The notes under the pieces: model-generated | Told to the model about the DNA's origin: nothing | Seen by the model: the letters and a program-made list of their open reading frames with translations, nothing else | Database searches by the model: none | Assembly (NCBI RefSeq): GCF_013426205.1 | Contig: NC_089422.1 | Coordinates: forward strand, 4,464,001-4,528,000 | DNA: 64,000 nucleotides | Source: Metarhizium brunneum | Lineage: Eukaryota; Ascomycota; Sordariomycetes; Hypocreales; Clavicipitaceae | Direction: 5' to 3' | Translations under genes and position numbers: made by a program | Shown: positions 1 through 11,000 of the stretch, piece by piece | How the letters are laid out: each line of letters opens with the position of its first letter | Position numbering within the stretch: position 1 is the first letter of the stretch

Positions 1-484
1 GTGCATCTACAGCAAGTCATGGCTCCCTGCTCAACGACCCTCCTCGCGCATCACCACCAGTGCTTCCGACGACGCTAAGCTCATCTTTGGAACCGTCTTC
101 TCCCTGCGCAACATGGTCCGCAAGCTGGGCGGCGACGATGACGCCTTCATCAGCTATCGCACCGGCCAGTATAAGCTGCACTACTACGAGACACCTGCGA
201 ACTTGCGGCTCGTCTTGCTGACGGATACGGCGTCGCCGAGTATGCGCAATGTGTTGCACCAGATATATATCAATCTCTGGGTTGAATATGGTGCGTATTC
301 TGCGGCAAGCTTTGCATCTTTCATGGCCCTGGTCCCCATTCTTTCATTTTCTCTTCTTCTTACAAAATGCGCCTCTATAGTTGTCAAGAATCCTCTTGCC
401 CCTGTTGAACACAAAGGCGGAGAGGGGGTCAAGAATGAACTGTTTGAGCTGGGCTTGGACCAGTTTATTCGTGGTTTGATGTGA
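1..484 (+). CDS. BET5: TRAPP complex subunit Bet5 (TRAPPC1), 5' partial
   Basis: This is the C-terminal part of Bet5/TRAPPC1, a small longin-fold core subunit of the TRAPP complexes, which act as exchange factors for Ypt/Rab GTPases in ER-to-Golgi and intra-Golgi traffic. The gene enters the window already in frame (first full codon at base 2). Two exons are visible, 1-290 and 381-484, separated by a 90-bp intron (GTGCGT..TAG) whose length is a multiple of three, so the intron also reads through without a stop. Family-typical stretches are seen: SKSWLPAQRP, IFGTVFSLRNMVRKL, SYRTGQYKLHYYETP, SPSMRNVLHQIYINLWVEY, then VKNPLAPVEHKGG and ELGLDQFIRGLM at the end. The start and N-terminus lie left of the window. 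It is convergent with the Pex3 gene. Confidence 0.94.
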   Translation, partial: CIYSKSWLPAQRPSSRITTSASDDAKLIFGTVFSLRNMVRKLGGDDDAFISYRTGQYKLHYYETPANLRLVLLTDTASPSMRNVLHQIYINLWVEYGAYSAASFASFMALVPILSFSLLLTKCASIVVKNPLAPVEHKGGEGVKNELFELGLDQFIRGLM

Positions 485-1027
485 GGACGTGACCAGGATG
501 TGTTTCAAGAATATATCAATCCGGCCGAGTCCGGCACCAGGCAGGATTGTCATAGTTTTGACGACCTTCTCCTTGCCCATGTCAACCACGATAGGGCCGG
601 CCGTATCTTGTATTAGAGAGAGGCATCTCGCCTGGCGTTCCAAATTTCCGGCAGGTGCGCCCAACGGCAGGTACGCTACATATTGCGCTGGACGTCGGCC
701 CAGAAAGAAAAAAGAGAGCCAGAGCTTGAATGACCATCTCCAACTCGAAGGACGATGTACCTGCGTCAGGGATGATAGATGCCACGACTTCATGTCCTGT
801 TTTTCTCATCTACAAAACGACATGTTCCATGCCGGAGCCATGAATGGAAGTCCAACCATGTTGTATATTCTACAGGTAGCCACAACCCATGCCATAAATT
901 AATAAACCTACCCCAACACCAGTCGTACATGACGCCTTCATGCCTAAAGCCGCAAACCCGACCACATGGCTGTAATTTATTTCATTCAAATGCAAAGACA
1001 AAGACAAGATATACTGTGACCTCATCG
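485..1027. other. Convergent intergenic region between BET5 and PEX3
   Basis: About 540 bp hold the 3' ends of two convergent genes. Overlapping open frames occur on both strands but none resembles a known protein and none has splice signals that extend it. I see no RNA gene or repeat. Confidence 0.5.
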
Positions 1028-2800
1028 TCATGATTTCTGCTGCACCGCCTTCTCCCATGCATCTTCAAATCCACCTGGTGAATCGACCATGACGATACTC
1101 TCCCCCACGCCAGTCTGCTGACTCTTCTCTAGGGTTTGGATCAGTTGTGATTCCACCTCACCCTTGCTAATATTTACCGCGCTATCCATGATGCCTTCGT
1201 CACGGATCTCGTTTTCCCAATTACTCGAGTAGACTACGGCGGCGAAAGCCTCTAATGCGCGCACCGTCTCCATCTCTTGGAGATATTCGTTAGGTACACC
1301 GTTGCCAATGACGTGGGCTTGGCGGGTCAAGACGGATAAGATCTTGGGAAGCAGAATGAGTTTGGAGTGACGGAGCTCCAATGACTCGGGAGCTGGAAAT
1401 GGTGACTGGGAAGGAAGTTCGAAAGCTTCGGTAGCCAGCTTCTTGTCAACCAGTGCCTCGAAGGCAGCGTCCAAGATTAGAGTGAGAACGTGTGAGAAAG
1501 AAGGTGACTCGATCAAGTCGGCAGTCTCATCTAGCAGTCTTCGAAGGGCCGCGGGTGATTGCTCGGCAGCAGCGCCGCCCTGCATGGAGTTGTCTTCCAA
1601 GATGCCAGATTGGCGGATGACTTCTTCCTCCTCATTACGGGGAGGGAGTAAGAAGGCTAGCCAATCTGTTTGTCTTCGCTCATCAGCGGTGGACCCTTCG
1701 ACCAACTTTCGGACTTCCATGGTGAGATCACTAAATCGATCAAAGCTGACCAGGTCACGGGGGCTGAGGCTCCCAAAGACAGTTCGTACTGCACTTTCAA
1801 CACGGTTCATGACCTGAATCCAACCCCTGTTCAGGAGCCACCAACTAAATGTGAGGTACTTGCGGTTGGTGTCAAAGTCACTGCCGTAGGCCTGCTCTGG
1901 ATTATCGTCGTCGTTGTTTTCAAGGCTAATGGTAGCCTGCTGGGAACCGGTGGCAAGAGCTACAACGCTGGACAGATAGCTTCGGCGACCAAGAAGATTT
2001 AACTGGACGCGGGTCAACATGGTGAGAAGGGCAAGCGTGTACACGAGAGTGAAAGCTCTAGTAACAGCTATGGCAAGGAACAAATGCCAGTTAGCAATCA
2101 ATAATCTTAGTTTTAAATAAGGCACGACAGCAACTTACCACTGATGGTCAGGTCGTCCCAAAGCTGTCGCTTCGTTTTGCGAGACACCCTTGGCGCAGAC
2201 GCACCATCCTGCTGGCCGTCTTGACCAGCGGCAGCAGAGAACGGCGTAGGGGAAGCAATCTGGCTTGCATGAATCCCACTTTCACTCTGTATACTGGCCG
2301 AGGTAGCCATGCTCTTGCCATCTTCTTCGGTCATGGTCGTATCGGCAATGCTGGGAGGACTTGTTGATTCGATGCCGCCGCTCTTCAGGCCCTTTGTCGA
2401 GCCTTTAATTTGCTGGATCTCGTATGTGATTTGCTCCGTGTTCATAGCAGCCAGGACATTGCTAGTAGCCGTGGGGAGAAGAGCGAGGACTGTGAATGTG
2501 CAGTCTTCCTGGTTCTGCTCGAACCGTCGTCGTAGGCTGTGATGTCACTAGCGTCAGCATATATGAGAAGCTTTCCCAACCTAGATTTATGGCATTGAAG
2601 ACGGAAGGCATCAAAAAAAAGAGAGAAAAAGAAAGCACTTACTTTTCCTTTGCGATGCGGTCGCTGCTCATGCGCTCACGCGCATCATTGATCTTGTTCA
2701 AGACATATTGGGTGGCGACGTATCCGGCGCCAACGATGCCGACTCCGATGGCAATGGGCGTCCTATTGTTGCGCAGCCAGCGTCGTGCGGACGAGAACAT
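1028..2800 (-). CDS. PEX3: Peroxisomal biogenesis factor Pex3 (peroxin-3)
   Basis: Pex3 is an integral peroxisomal membrane protein that docks Pex19 and so inserts other peroxisomal membrane proteins. Three exons read 2800-2643, 2536-2139 and 2067-1028, with introns of 106 and 71 bp (donors GTAAGT and GTAAGT, acceptors CAG and TAG). The product is 531 residues, close to other fungal Pex3 proteins. The N-terminus begins MFSSARRWLRNNRTPIAIG and carries one hydrophobic segment at about residues 15-33 after a basic cluster, the usual peroxisomal targeting and anchor region. Downstream, residues starting RRRFEQNQEDCTFTVLALLP and the block LALLTMLTRVQLNLLGRRSY are Pex3 signatures. The C-terminal half has the Pex3 cytosolic fold region and ends in an acidic tail. 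Start chosen as the only ATG ahead of the membrane segment. It is divergent from ATG101. Confidence 0.95.
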
Positions 2801-4016
2801 GGCTGACGAGGAAGGGGAGATTAAAGAAAAGGGGTGACTTGGATCATGGAATAGGCGGGCAAGATATGCCCATCAAACACGATGTGGTGTACAATCAGGC
2901 GCGAGTAGCTCTCCTCGTGATGCCAATTTCGAAATAACGAGCCCAGGCAGCCAAAATGCGAGCAAGAGACGGGATAAAAAAAAAGAAGGAAAAATCAATC
3001 AATCAAACGATGCTGTGAACAAGAAGAGCACAGCGTAGCACGGGAAGGTGTCTGGTAGCAGACGTGAGGGTTGCGCGATGATTCCTGATGGTCAAGATGC
3101 AGCAACAGCTCTGGATTCAACTTTCCATATTGGAGTGGTGGCCGTTGAGACTGGGGAGTGGGAAGCCGAGGCCTCGGTTCCCGAGCGCCACACCACTGGC
3201 TTATTCTAGTTGGAACGGAGGCTCGGGGCAAAGGGTACCTGCCTGCCTAGGTCAGTGGCCAGGTACTTTGCAGCTGTTCTGTTGCTCTGTAATACGGAGA
3301 GCAAGGCTGTGGCGAGTGTGCGCGCGCGTGGCTGGTGCAAGGGCAGACCTGTCCTCGGTGGATGCAGGTGCTGGATGAGGCCCAAAGTACAGTGACTGTC
3401 TGTTGGGCCAGAAGCGGCATCCTCAACTGGGTCCAGGTGTCCCCCACACAAGTCGATGACATCTGGACATCTGGACATCCGGACCAGACGCCTTTCGCCT
3501 GCAGCGCGGTCAGCCCACCACCCGCGGCCAGTTGACGGCTCTTGATCACCAAAGCCCCAAAGCAGCCAGCAGCAGCCAGGCCCCCAGACCTTGCTTACTT
3601 ACGGAGTGCAGGGCTCCGTCAAATGTGCAGATGCCAGATTCCGTGTCTAAATTTGACGTCCCAGGTGCCGTGGCCCAGCGGCGCCAGACATACACGCATC
3701 CAAACGTGCCCCTCGCCGCTCGTGCTCGTGCTCGTGCTCGTGCTCCATGGCTCCATGCTAGTATTACAAGGTACGGAGTACCAATGTAGATAAACCAACC
3801 CGCCCCGCTCCGCCCCTCCAAACTAAGCTCTGACGTCGCGGCTGATCAAGAATCGCTCAAACCACTCCTCCTTGTCCGTCGTCTTCCCTCCGTCTATTCT
3901 TCTCCTCACCTCGATGAGCTCTGTGCAGGACGCAAGCTCGCGCCTCTCTTGAGAACCAACCTGAAGCCAGGCCGCCTTAATCCTACATATCTAGCCACCC
4001 GCCATCGTTCTTTACA
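2801..4016. other. Divergent promoter region PEX3 / ATG101
   Basis: About 1.2 kb between two genes pointing away from each other. It holds an imperfect direct repeat of GACATCTG near 3459-3482, a hexanucleotide repeat at 3718-3744, and the nonamer TACGGAGTA at 3772-3780 set in a near palindrome with flanking GGTAC and GTACC; two near copies lie at 3293 and 3600. Open frames on both strands here overlap one another and show no family features. Confidence 0.5.
3718..3744. repeat. GCTCGT hexanucleotide microsatellite
   Basis: Four and a half uninterrupted copies of GCTCGT lie in the PEX3/ATG101 intergenic region, followed by two copies of CCATGGCT-like sequence. No coding frame through it looks real. 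Confidence 0.85.
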
Positions 4017-4830
4017 ATGGACCGCCAGAAGGATCCGCCAGAGTTCATCCTCGACGTCTTTACCGATCCCCGCTCCGTCCGGGACGTCGTCAAAGGTCAG
4101 ACAGCACACACATCGCCTAGGACGCTTCAATTCGCGCGACGACGCAATATAATCCGTCTCCTCCTTCACCATACTCCTCCTCAAACATCCAATCCTCGGG
4201 GGAGGGGAGCAAGAAAAAAAAAAAAAACTAACATATCTACAAAGGCATCCTCCACACCATCTTCTTCACACGCTTCTTCCCCTCCCTCACGCCCCGCACC
4301 CGCGACGTCCTAGACCTCACGCTCCCATACGTCGACGACGACGAGCTCGAAACCATGATTGACCAGCGCGCCTCGGCTCTCGAGCGCCAACTCGACGCCG
4401 AACGCTCCTCCGGCGTCGGCAACCACGCTGCCACCAACGGCGGCGGACGCGGCCAAGTCGCCATCCAGTTCTTCGAGAAGCGGCGCCGCAAGGCCTGGCT
4501 GTCCCGCGGCGACGAGGAGGTCTGCTGGGAGAGTTGGACGCTCAAAGTGACTGTCGCCGAGCCCAGAACTGAAAGTGGTATGTATGCCTTTGCCTCAACC
4601 CGGGGCCTGCAACGTTCCCTTTTGCTAATGTGCGCCTCGTAGAGAGAGCCAAAGTCCGGCGTGCCATGGAGCAGACCCTCCTCACTACCGTCATGAAAAT
4701 CGTCACCTTTGCCAACGCCCATAAAGACCATATTCCCCCCATCACCACCCAGGGTGGCAATCCGTTCCCGTTCAAGATCAACATTGATCAAAAGGAAACC
4801 GGTTGGGCCTCCCGCATGAGGATCTACTAG
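4017..4830 (+). CDS. ATG101: Autophagy-related protein Atg101
   Basis: Atg101 is a HORMA-fold protein that binds Atg13 in the Atg1/ULK kinase complex and helps start autophagosome formation; it is found in most fungi but is missing from budding yeast, which uses Atg29/Atg31. Three exons read 4017-4095, 4245-4577 and 4643-4830 (introns 149 and 65 bp), giving 199 residues, a normal length. Recognisable family segments are PPEFILDVFTDPRSVRDVVK at the N-terminus, ILHTIFFTRFFPSLTPRTRD across the first splice, ISVQFFEKRRRK-like text (here VAIQFFEKRRRKAWL), CWESWTLKV, and FPFKIN near the end. The first intron contains a run of A near 4213-4227. The start ATG is the first in exon 1 and opens directly into the conserved N-terminus. 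Confidence 0.94.
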
Positions 4831-5750
4831 CTTCTCTTCCCAGGGACCGCAAATAGGCATGGAGAAACAATTCGACATACACCACCATCTTGCTGAGCAA
4901 ACAAACATCTGCTTCCTGATTACTTGACCTGCCAGGGCCGTCTGTACATATTATGCCATGCTTTTGGATCCAAATTTGGCGTTGCTGGATGAAATGGCGC
5001 ATGTTGCTTGAAATAGATACCCCCATAGTTCACACGAAACCAATTACAATCATACCGCTCTGTCACTCCTGCGCATGTCGCTCATTCGCCGTTGCACCTC
5101 CTCTGTCGATGTAGCCGTTTTCCTGCATTACTTGTCACACTCACAAAGTGCTAACATCGGTTGGGTTTGGTAACGTAAATATATCATATAATTTCCTAAC
5201 AATTCCGGAAGGTTTTGCAACGACAACACATTAATACCGATCCAAGCATACAACATTTCGTCCAAGCCGTACCCTTTCTACTTTGCTATTCCTGACTCCC
5301 ATCATCCAAATATATGTAAAAGCAAGAAAGCCGCGCCATAAGGTGACAATCGCCAGCTACCAAACGACCAACCTGCCGAAACGACAATGTGAAAAAAAAA
5401 GCAAAAAGACCTGATGATAATCGTTGTGGCTAATCCAGTACCAAAAAAAAGAGGCAAACAAGAAAATAAAAAAAAAAAGAAACTCCCATTCCGGTCCTAA
5501 CATGGGCATACCTTATGTGCATCATTACCGTGACAATTTAGCTGCGAAGCTCCTGCCGAGAATATGTTCCCGACCAACATCCACTGTTCTAATATTCATT
5601 TGTGTCTGAGACTTTTTGCCTTTTAGGTTTGCTCATAGCATCAGAACAGACCGTGACAGCTCAGAGTACAGCCACTTTCGTTTCATCAGTTCATTAATGT
5701 CATAAAAATGATCTTCGGACGTATATAGTGTTTTGCTCTTCAATGTCGAC
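4831..5750. other. Convergent intergenic region ATG101 / forkhead gene
   Basis: About 920 bp that should carry both 3' untranslated regions. It is AT-rich with several A runs (for example 5392-5400 and 5467-5481). I see no gene or RNA in it. Confidence 0.5.
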
Positions 5751-8021
5751 TTAGAAGGCGGTAGAGTAGCTTCGACTAAGGGATGGCTTACTGCCCTTTT
5801 GCTGTTGCTGTGGTCTTGAAGACTGTGATCCAGATCCAATCTTCTCAAACCCTTGCAAGATATCTAGGCCAGTGAAGTCTGTATTTCCGTTGTTGCTGTG
5901 AGAGCCGAAATCACTCGGGTCAATGCCCAGCGTCGGCCAATCATGGTCAACTGAAAGCTCTAACATTGCAGAGAACTTGCTTGGAGAAGCCAGCCGTGAC
6001 GGCGACTGCTGGAAAAGTTTGGATGGGGAGCCCATGCCCTCAAAAGCTTTGCTGGGTGTCTCAAGGAAACGTGATGGGGAATGCTCAGAGACCTTGAGCA
6101 ACGGGGCAGATGTGATCGATTTTCTCACAGCCGAGTTTGATATTTCACCTAATGCCGACGTGGAGACAGATCTGTCTAATCGAGCTCGCTTGGCTGAACG
6201 CTTGACGGGCGAACCAGCATCGACTGAGCCGATCCCGGGGAAGAGATGGTCATCCATAGATGTAAAGTCTTGGAAAATGTCGAATTCCGTTGATGGCAGG
6301 CCCATGTCATCAAAGGCATACACAGAGTCATCAAGGTTGAACGCGGGACTCCACGGAATGCTTTCCTCTCCAATACCAGTCACACGTCGTAGTGGTGATT
6401 GCAACATATGCCGGACCTTATCACGGTGAATGCGCAAGTTTGTGTTTGGTGAGGCTGATGGAGGTGGCCGGACAGGAGGTTTCATTGTCACGACGGGTGT
6501 CAATGGCGGTAGCGTCTGATGGTGTTCGTTTGACTGCCGCAAAGGTGAGGATGAAACGGGACCATAGAGAGACAGAGAGCGAGACTTGGTTGGGCTCAAA
6601 GGGGATGAGTTTCGAATGCGAGCAATTTCCTCCTCAGCACGACCACGCGTAAGGCGAGGTCGATCAGCCTCAGAAGTAAGGAGCAGGGCCTTTTGATTTG
6701 GCCGCATTACGGAGGATTCCAATGACGAGATGTAACCACTGTCGTCCATTGAAGCAAACTTCCGTTTATGAGATCGAGATATCGAGGACGCTGGGTTTCG
6801 AGACATGGGAGGCGGAGTACCGCTTCGTGCTTCGACGTGCCTTGACACCGGCGGAGAAGAGTGCATGTTGGCAGGCAATGGAGAATAGAGGGACGACTCA
6901 AGAGGCAGATCATTGTCGGCTGTCTTATCTCCAACATCTTCCGGACCAATGTTGTCTGAAATCGGGATCGTGGCATCGGACGAAAGCTCCTGCTGCATGG
7001 GCTGCGTAGCCTGCGAGGTTGGTAGGGGCGGCAGTGTCGAGTGTTGCATGGGAGCTGGCGGAGGAAGTGTCGGTTCTTGGAAGGGAGCTGTCGCTGGTCG
7101 TGACGGTTCGAGGCGTGTAGACATGACTGGGAGATTTTCTGCTGTAGGTGCCGACTTCCGGGTGGGCTTCTCTTTGAGGAACTGGAATTCAGTGCCAGGC
7201 TCGATGCCCCAGTAGTTTCCCTTGCCAGGATCATCCTTTGGTCGCTCTATCTTGATGAAGTTTTTGTGCAGACTCAGGTTGTGTCGGATACTGTTCTGCC
7301 ATCCAGCATCGTTGGGGTTGTAGAAGGAATAATTATCGCTGATCCACTTGTAGATCTGTGCCAAAGTCAGGCGACGCATGGGGGATCGAAGAATTGCCAT
7401 GCCAATGAGCTGAGCGTAACTGTGCTGTGGCTTTGTTCCGTCGTCGGTGATGGGAGGAAATGAGTCGTGGGGAGGAAGAGCTTCCTCCGTCTTGGTCTTC
7501 TTGGCCGGCCTCGAGTCTTTGATCTGAGGAGCATCCATCAATACTCGCTTGCCATGGGGCTTCTGGAAATAGTTTTCGACAGACAAGTTGATTGTCGGGG
7601 GAGCAGGGAAAATCTGCGGGTGGATGTTCTCCTTTCCGAAGCTAAGCATGTCGATGTGTGGTCGCTGGGGACCTGTCTTGAATTTAGACAAATGAGGCCT
7701 CTTCTGCAGTGAATCAGTCGTAGGCGCTCTGCCCATGGGAGGTGCCATTGACACCATGTGCAGCTTGTTGCCTTGTGACGAAGCCTTCAATGGCGATCGG
7801 GGTGACGAGGATCTCATCTTGTGCGGTGACAGGCTCATTCCGTTGGTTGTTGGAGGGTTGAGAACAATGTTGGAATTGGAACTGCTCAGGGGGCGGCGAG
7901 CAGGCTTGGTAACCGAAGGCATGGGTGCATGGCTCGTCATGGGAGCGCTTCGATCGAATACATCGTCTTGAAATATGTGCAGCGGCTCATTGGGGCCGGA
8001 GAACGGCGTAGCTCTGGCCAT
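5751..8021 (-). CDS. Forkhead (winged-helix) transcription factor, Hcm1/Sep1-like
   Basis: A single-exon gene for a 756-residue DNA-binding protein. The forkhead domain is at about residues 197-283: HSYAQLIGMAIL opens it, NDAGWQNSIRHNLSLHKNF is the recognition-helix region, and RPKDDPGKGNYW leads into wing 1. No FHA domain is seen before it, which argues against Fkh1/Fkh2 and for the Hcm1 (budding yeast) or Sep1 (fission yeast) type, regulators of cell-cycle genes; this subtype call is inference. The rest is low complexity, rich in Ser/Pro, with many SP and SPxK/R sites that would suit CDK phosphorylation, and a Gln run near the C-terminus. The start is the ATG at 8021 opening MARATPF; an in-frame TTG at 8042 lies beside a probable 3' splice site (CTTGCAG) and is not a start. 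Confidence 0.93.
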   Translation of the reverse strand: MARATPFSGPNEPLHIFQDDVFDRSAPMTSHAPMPSVTKPARRPLSSSNSNIVLNPPTTNGMSLSPHKMRSSSPRSPLKASSQGNKLHMVSMAPPMGRAPTTDSLQKRPHLSKFKTGPQRPHIDMLSFGKENIHPQIFPAPPTINLSVENYFQKPHGKRVLMDAPQIKDSRPAKKTKTEEALPPHDSFPPITDDGTKPQHSYAQLIGMAILRSPMRRLTLAQIYKWISDNYSFYNPNDAGWQNSIRHNLSLHKNFIKIERPKDDPGKGNYWGIEPGTEFQFLKEKPTRKSAPTAENLPVMSTRLEPSRPATAPFQEPTLPPPAPMQHSTLPPLPTSQATQPMQQELSSDATIPISDNIGPEDVGDKTADNDLPLESSLYSPLPANMHSSPPVSRHVEARSGTPPPMSRNPASSISRSHKRKFASMDDSGYISSLESSVMRPNQKALLLTSEADRPRLTRGRAEEEIARIRNSSPLSPTKSRSLSLYGPVSSSPLRQSNEHHQTLPPLTPVVTMKPPVRPPPSASPNTNLRIHRDKVRHMLQSPLRRVTGIGEESIPWSPAFNLDDSVYAFDDMGLPSTEFDIFQDFTSMDDHLFPGIGSVDAGSPVKRSAKRARLDRSVSTSALGEISNSAVRKSITSAPLLKVSEHSPSRFLETPSKAFEGMGSPSKLFQQSPSRLASPSKFSAMLELSVDHDWPTLGIDPSDFGSHSNNGNTDFTGLDILQGFEKIGSGSQSSRPQQQQKGSKPSLSRSYSTAF

Positions 8022-11000
8022 TGTGGCCGAACAGAGCTGCAAGAAGGAGCTTTGAACGCGTGTTTAGGAGCAAAATGTGCGAGTGAGAGATACAAGTCTG
8101 TGTCCAGGTCGTTAGTCAAGCCAGATCCAGGAGGCTAAATGGCTTCTTGGGTGCACGTTCACAGCTGACGCCGGGGCGGCTTATTGCGTTTGGTACCCGG
8201 CGGTCAGACGCTTGATAGAACACGGACGGCGAGTCAAAAAATAAAAAATAGGGATAGAAATGCAGATGAAAACAGATGCCACGTACCCGAATGAAGCTGT
8301 ACTCTTAAATTGACTGTGGGTCGTGAATGCAGGGCGCGGGCGCTGGTCTTGAATATCGGTCTTTGGGTATGACTGCCGAGTGATGTATGGCGGGTGAGGC
8401 GAAATGGCGGTGGATTTTGACGCGTCGCAATTTGATATAGAAGCGCCCAGGACTCGAGACCGAACTCGTCTTCTTCTCTGGCCGGGGCAAGCAAAAGGGA
8501 GAAAAAGCAGCGAAAATAAAAAAAAGACAGAAACCGGTGTCTTTTTGCGTCGGGGGTGGTCAAAGGTGAAGCTGGAGAAAATGGGCGGCAAGAGGGGAGG
8601 AAGAAACGAAAGGATGAGACCGAAGGAAGGGAAGGGATGGGCAGGCCGTAAAGGGTAAAAATGGCCAAAGGCAATGGGTTTACAAGACAGCAGGAGTGGT
8701 AGGTAGGAGTGTGGGTGGTGGGAGTACATATGTAAAGTACCAAGTACCTGGGATAGAGCAAGACCAGCAACGGTACTTGTGCGCTAGGGCGGAGCACCTG
8801 GTACTAGCCTGCAAGTATGGATGCCTCAAGTGCTCATGGATGCGCCATGGATGTCAAGATTGAAGTGCATGGTCGTGCGGGAGGCTCAAGGCAGGCAGAG
8901 CCAGATTGATGATTTGCCTTGGCCCATGATCCATCCAAGGGCAGCCAAGTCAGCGGTCCTGAGCCTAGGGCGCTGGACCTTGGTGCTTGACATCGACCTT
9001 GGAGTAGGCCGAGTGCTGAGGTGGGGCGGCGACCAGGTCTGGCCAGGTTCGACCCGGGTGGGGTCCAGCATGGGGCGCTGTGGACGAGCCATTGGCTGAG
9101 ATGCGCTTTGGGCTGACACGAAGATCAGGGGTATGCGTCTCGCCGAGCGTCGATGGAGTCGACTTTGAGGCTCACAATTCACCACTTTCGCCAGGCGCCG
9201 AACCAGAGACACACGTTTGGCGCTGCGAGGGCCAAGTTGTGCCCAAATGTCTCTAGTCGACCGGACGTGACACACACTTTCCTGCCGGGATATGAGTTCA
9301 TGCTGGGCTGGTTCCACGTCCCAGGCGCGCGCACTCACGCTCTCAATCATCGTGGCTTGCTTGTTGGGGGGAGGAGGGGCCTCGAGCGGGGTTTCGGAAT
9401 GAACGAGATGGGCCGATGATAGCGATGACGGGCCTATGGCGCAGCTCGAGTTTGTTACCACGACTATTGTGTTCATGCATCCATCCGCTACTCCAAAGTA
9501 CATACGCACGACGACATCCTTTGGTATGGACGACGCGCATCGAGTGTGAGCATGATGGCGCGACGTCTCATCGAGTGGATGCTGGATGCTGGAAGCTCGA
9601 TGCGATGCTACTCTACCGATGGACGTCCAACTCACCATTCTGACATGGCATGGCGTTGATGAAGGCTCGACATCCAGGACCGAACACAATCAACTTCCTA
9701 CCAAGTACTCCGTACAAGTATAGAAAAGCAAAGGCAAGAAGGGCACACGAGAGGCACAGGCCTCACTTACATCACCAGCAGTTCGCTGCATATAGAGGTG
9801 GATATCGACTGTACCTACAATTACAATAGGACGGCGCTATCACACATCTGCCTCGGCCAGCCAAGGTCTTATTAGAGGCGTGTCCACACTCGCACTCCAA
9901 GAGTAGTAGTAAATGACGACGGGTGGCTTGAGAGAGGAAACCATTGCCCACATGTTTTTTGGCCAGGCCCCCCCCCCGGTTCCTATTTCGATGATTTGCA
10001 TCTTTCTACCGAGTACTCCGTAGATTCAAGACACTTGTCTAACATGGCATTCATTGCATTACAAATTTCATATTTCATATTCAAGTGGAGAAAAAAGTTG
10101 AGTAATTCTCAGTAATTCTCTATCATCATTTGTGAACTTGGCAGTTGTAACAATCGTCCCAAGGGAGAAGAAGACCTAGTTCAGCTTGGCACATGAGGGA
10201 CCAAAAAGTAATTGAAAAGACTATGCATGTTCCGAGCCTCCGTGATGTTAGGGATGGGAGGGGTCGCCGACGACTTACTGGCTGGCAGTCGTCCGGATAT
10301 ACGCGGAAGGGAGGGGATGGCGCCGTTCACCAGCATTCAGGTCGCAGGCTGGTCGTGATGTTCAAACGTCGTCGTGGCCGCTCGCCTGAAGTCGGCCGCC
10401 GAAAAGGAGGGGAAGCTGGCCCGGCAAAGCGGACGCGTCTGGCGAGACGCGTCCTTTGTTTACATTTACGCGTGTAGTCAGCCAATCAGGTCCTTCCTCC
10501 GACCACATACATCCCCAACATTGCAGCTCCAACGACAACGACGATGACGATGACGATGTCATGACAACGAAGCATTCGACTTGTCCGCATCTGTTGCATC
10601 CCTCTGCCGAAAATTCGGCATCCGAATTACACTTTTATGACAGGTCTTCTCGCCTGCACCAGGACCAAAGAAAACCTACGTTCCAGGCAGCCCGGGAAGG
10701 AACACGATCGATTAGCTTCCCGCCTCGTATTTCCACTTTCCCAGAAGGCAGCAATCTTGACCCTCGCAATGGGGAGACAAAGGGCGCCGCCCAAGGCTCA
10801 AGTTTGGCGGCCTCGTGATGCGGCTTTGACCCAGCATCCCATTCCAGAGACCCGGGCCAAGTGGCTGGTCCAGAAGGTTGACAGGGGCCACATCACGACC
10901 AAAATGCCTTCATGTACGTACTAGTACATATGCAAAGGCGATTTTCCCGGGTGCCGAGATGATTCAAGAAGAAAAGTCGAGGAATGAAACAAGCGGCATG

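Noticed and set aside
8022..8042. Seven-codon upstream start for the forkhead protein
   Set aside because: The first codon is TTG, not ATG, and overlaps a probable 3' splice site.
9046..9055. GGTTCGACCC resembling a tRNA B box
   Set aside because: No A box at a suitable distance upstream and the flanks do not fold into a cloverleaf.
8886..9689. 267-codon open frame on the minus strand
   Set aside because: No family features, irregular composition, and frames on the other strand overlap it; GC-rich intergenic sequence easily gives such frames.
10456..10818. 120-codon plus-strand frame in the gene-free region
   Set aside because: Contains a GACGAT simple repeat translated as Asp runs and nothing recognisable; no splice sites extend it.
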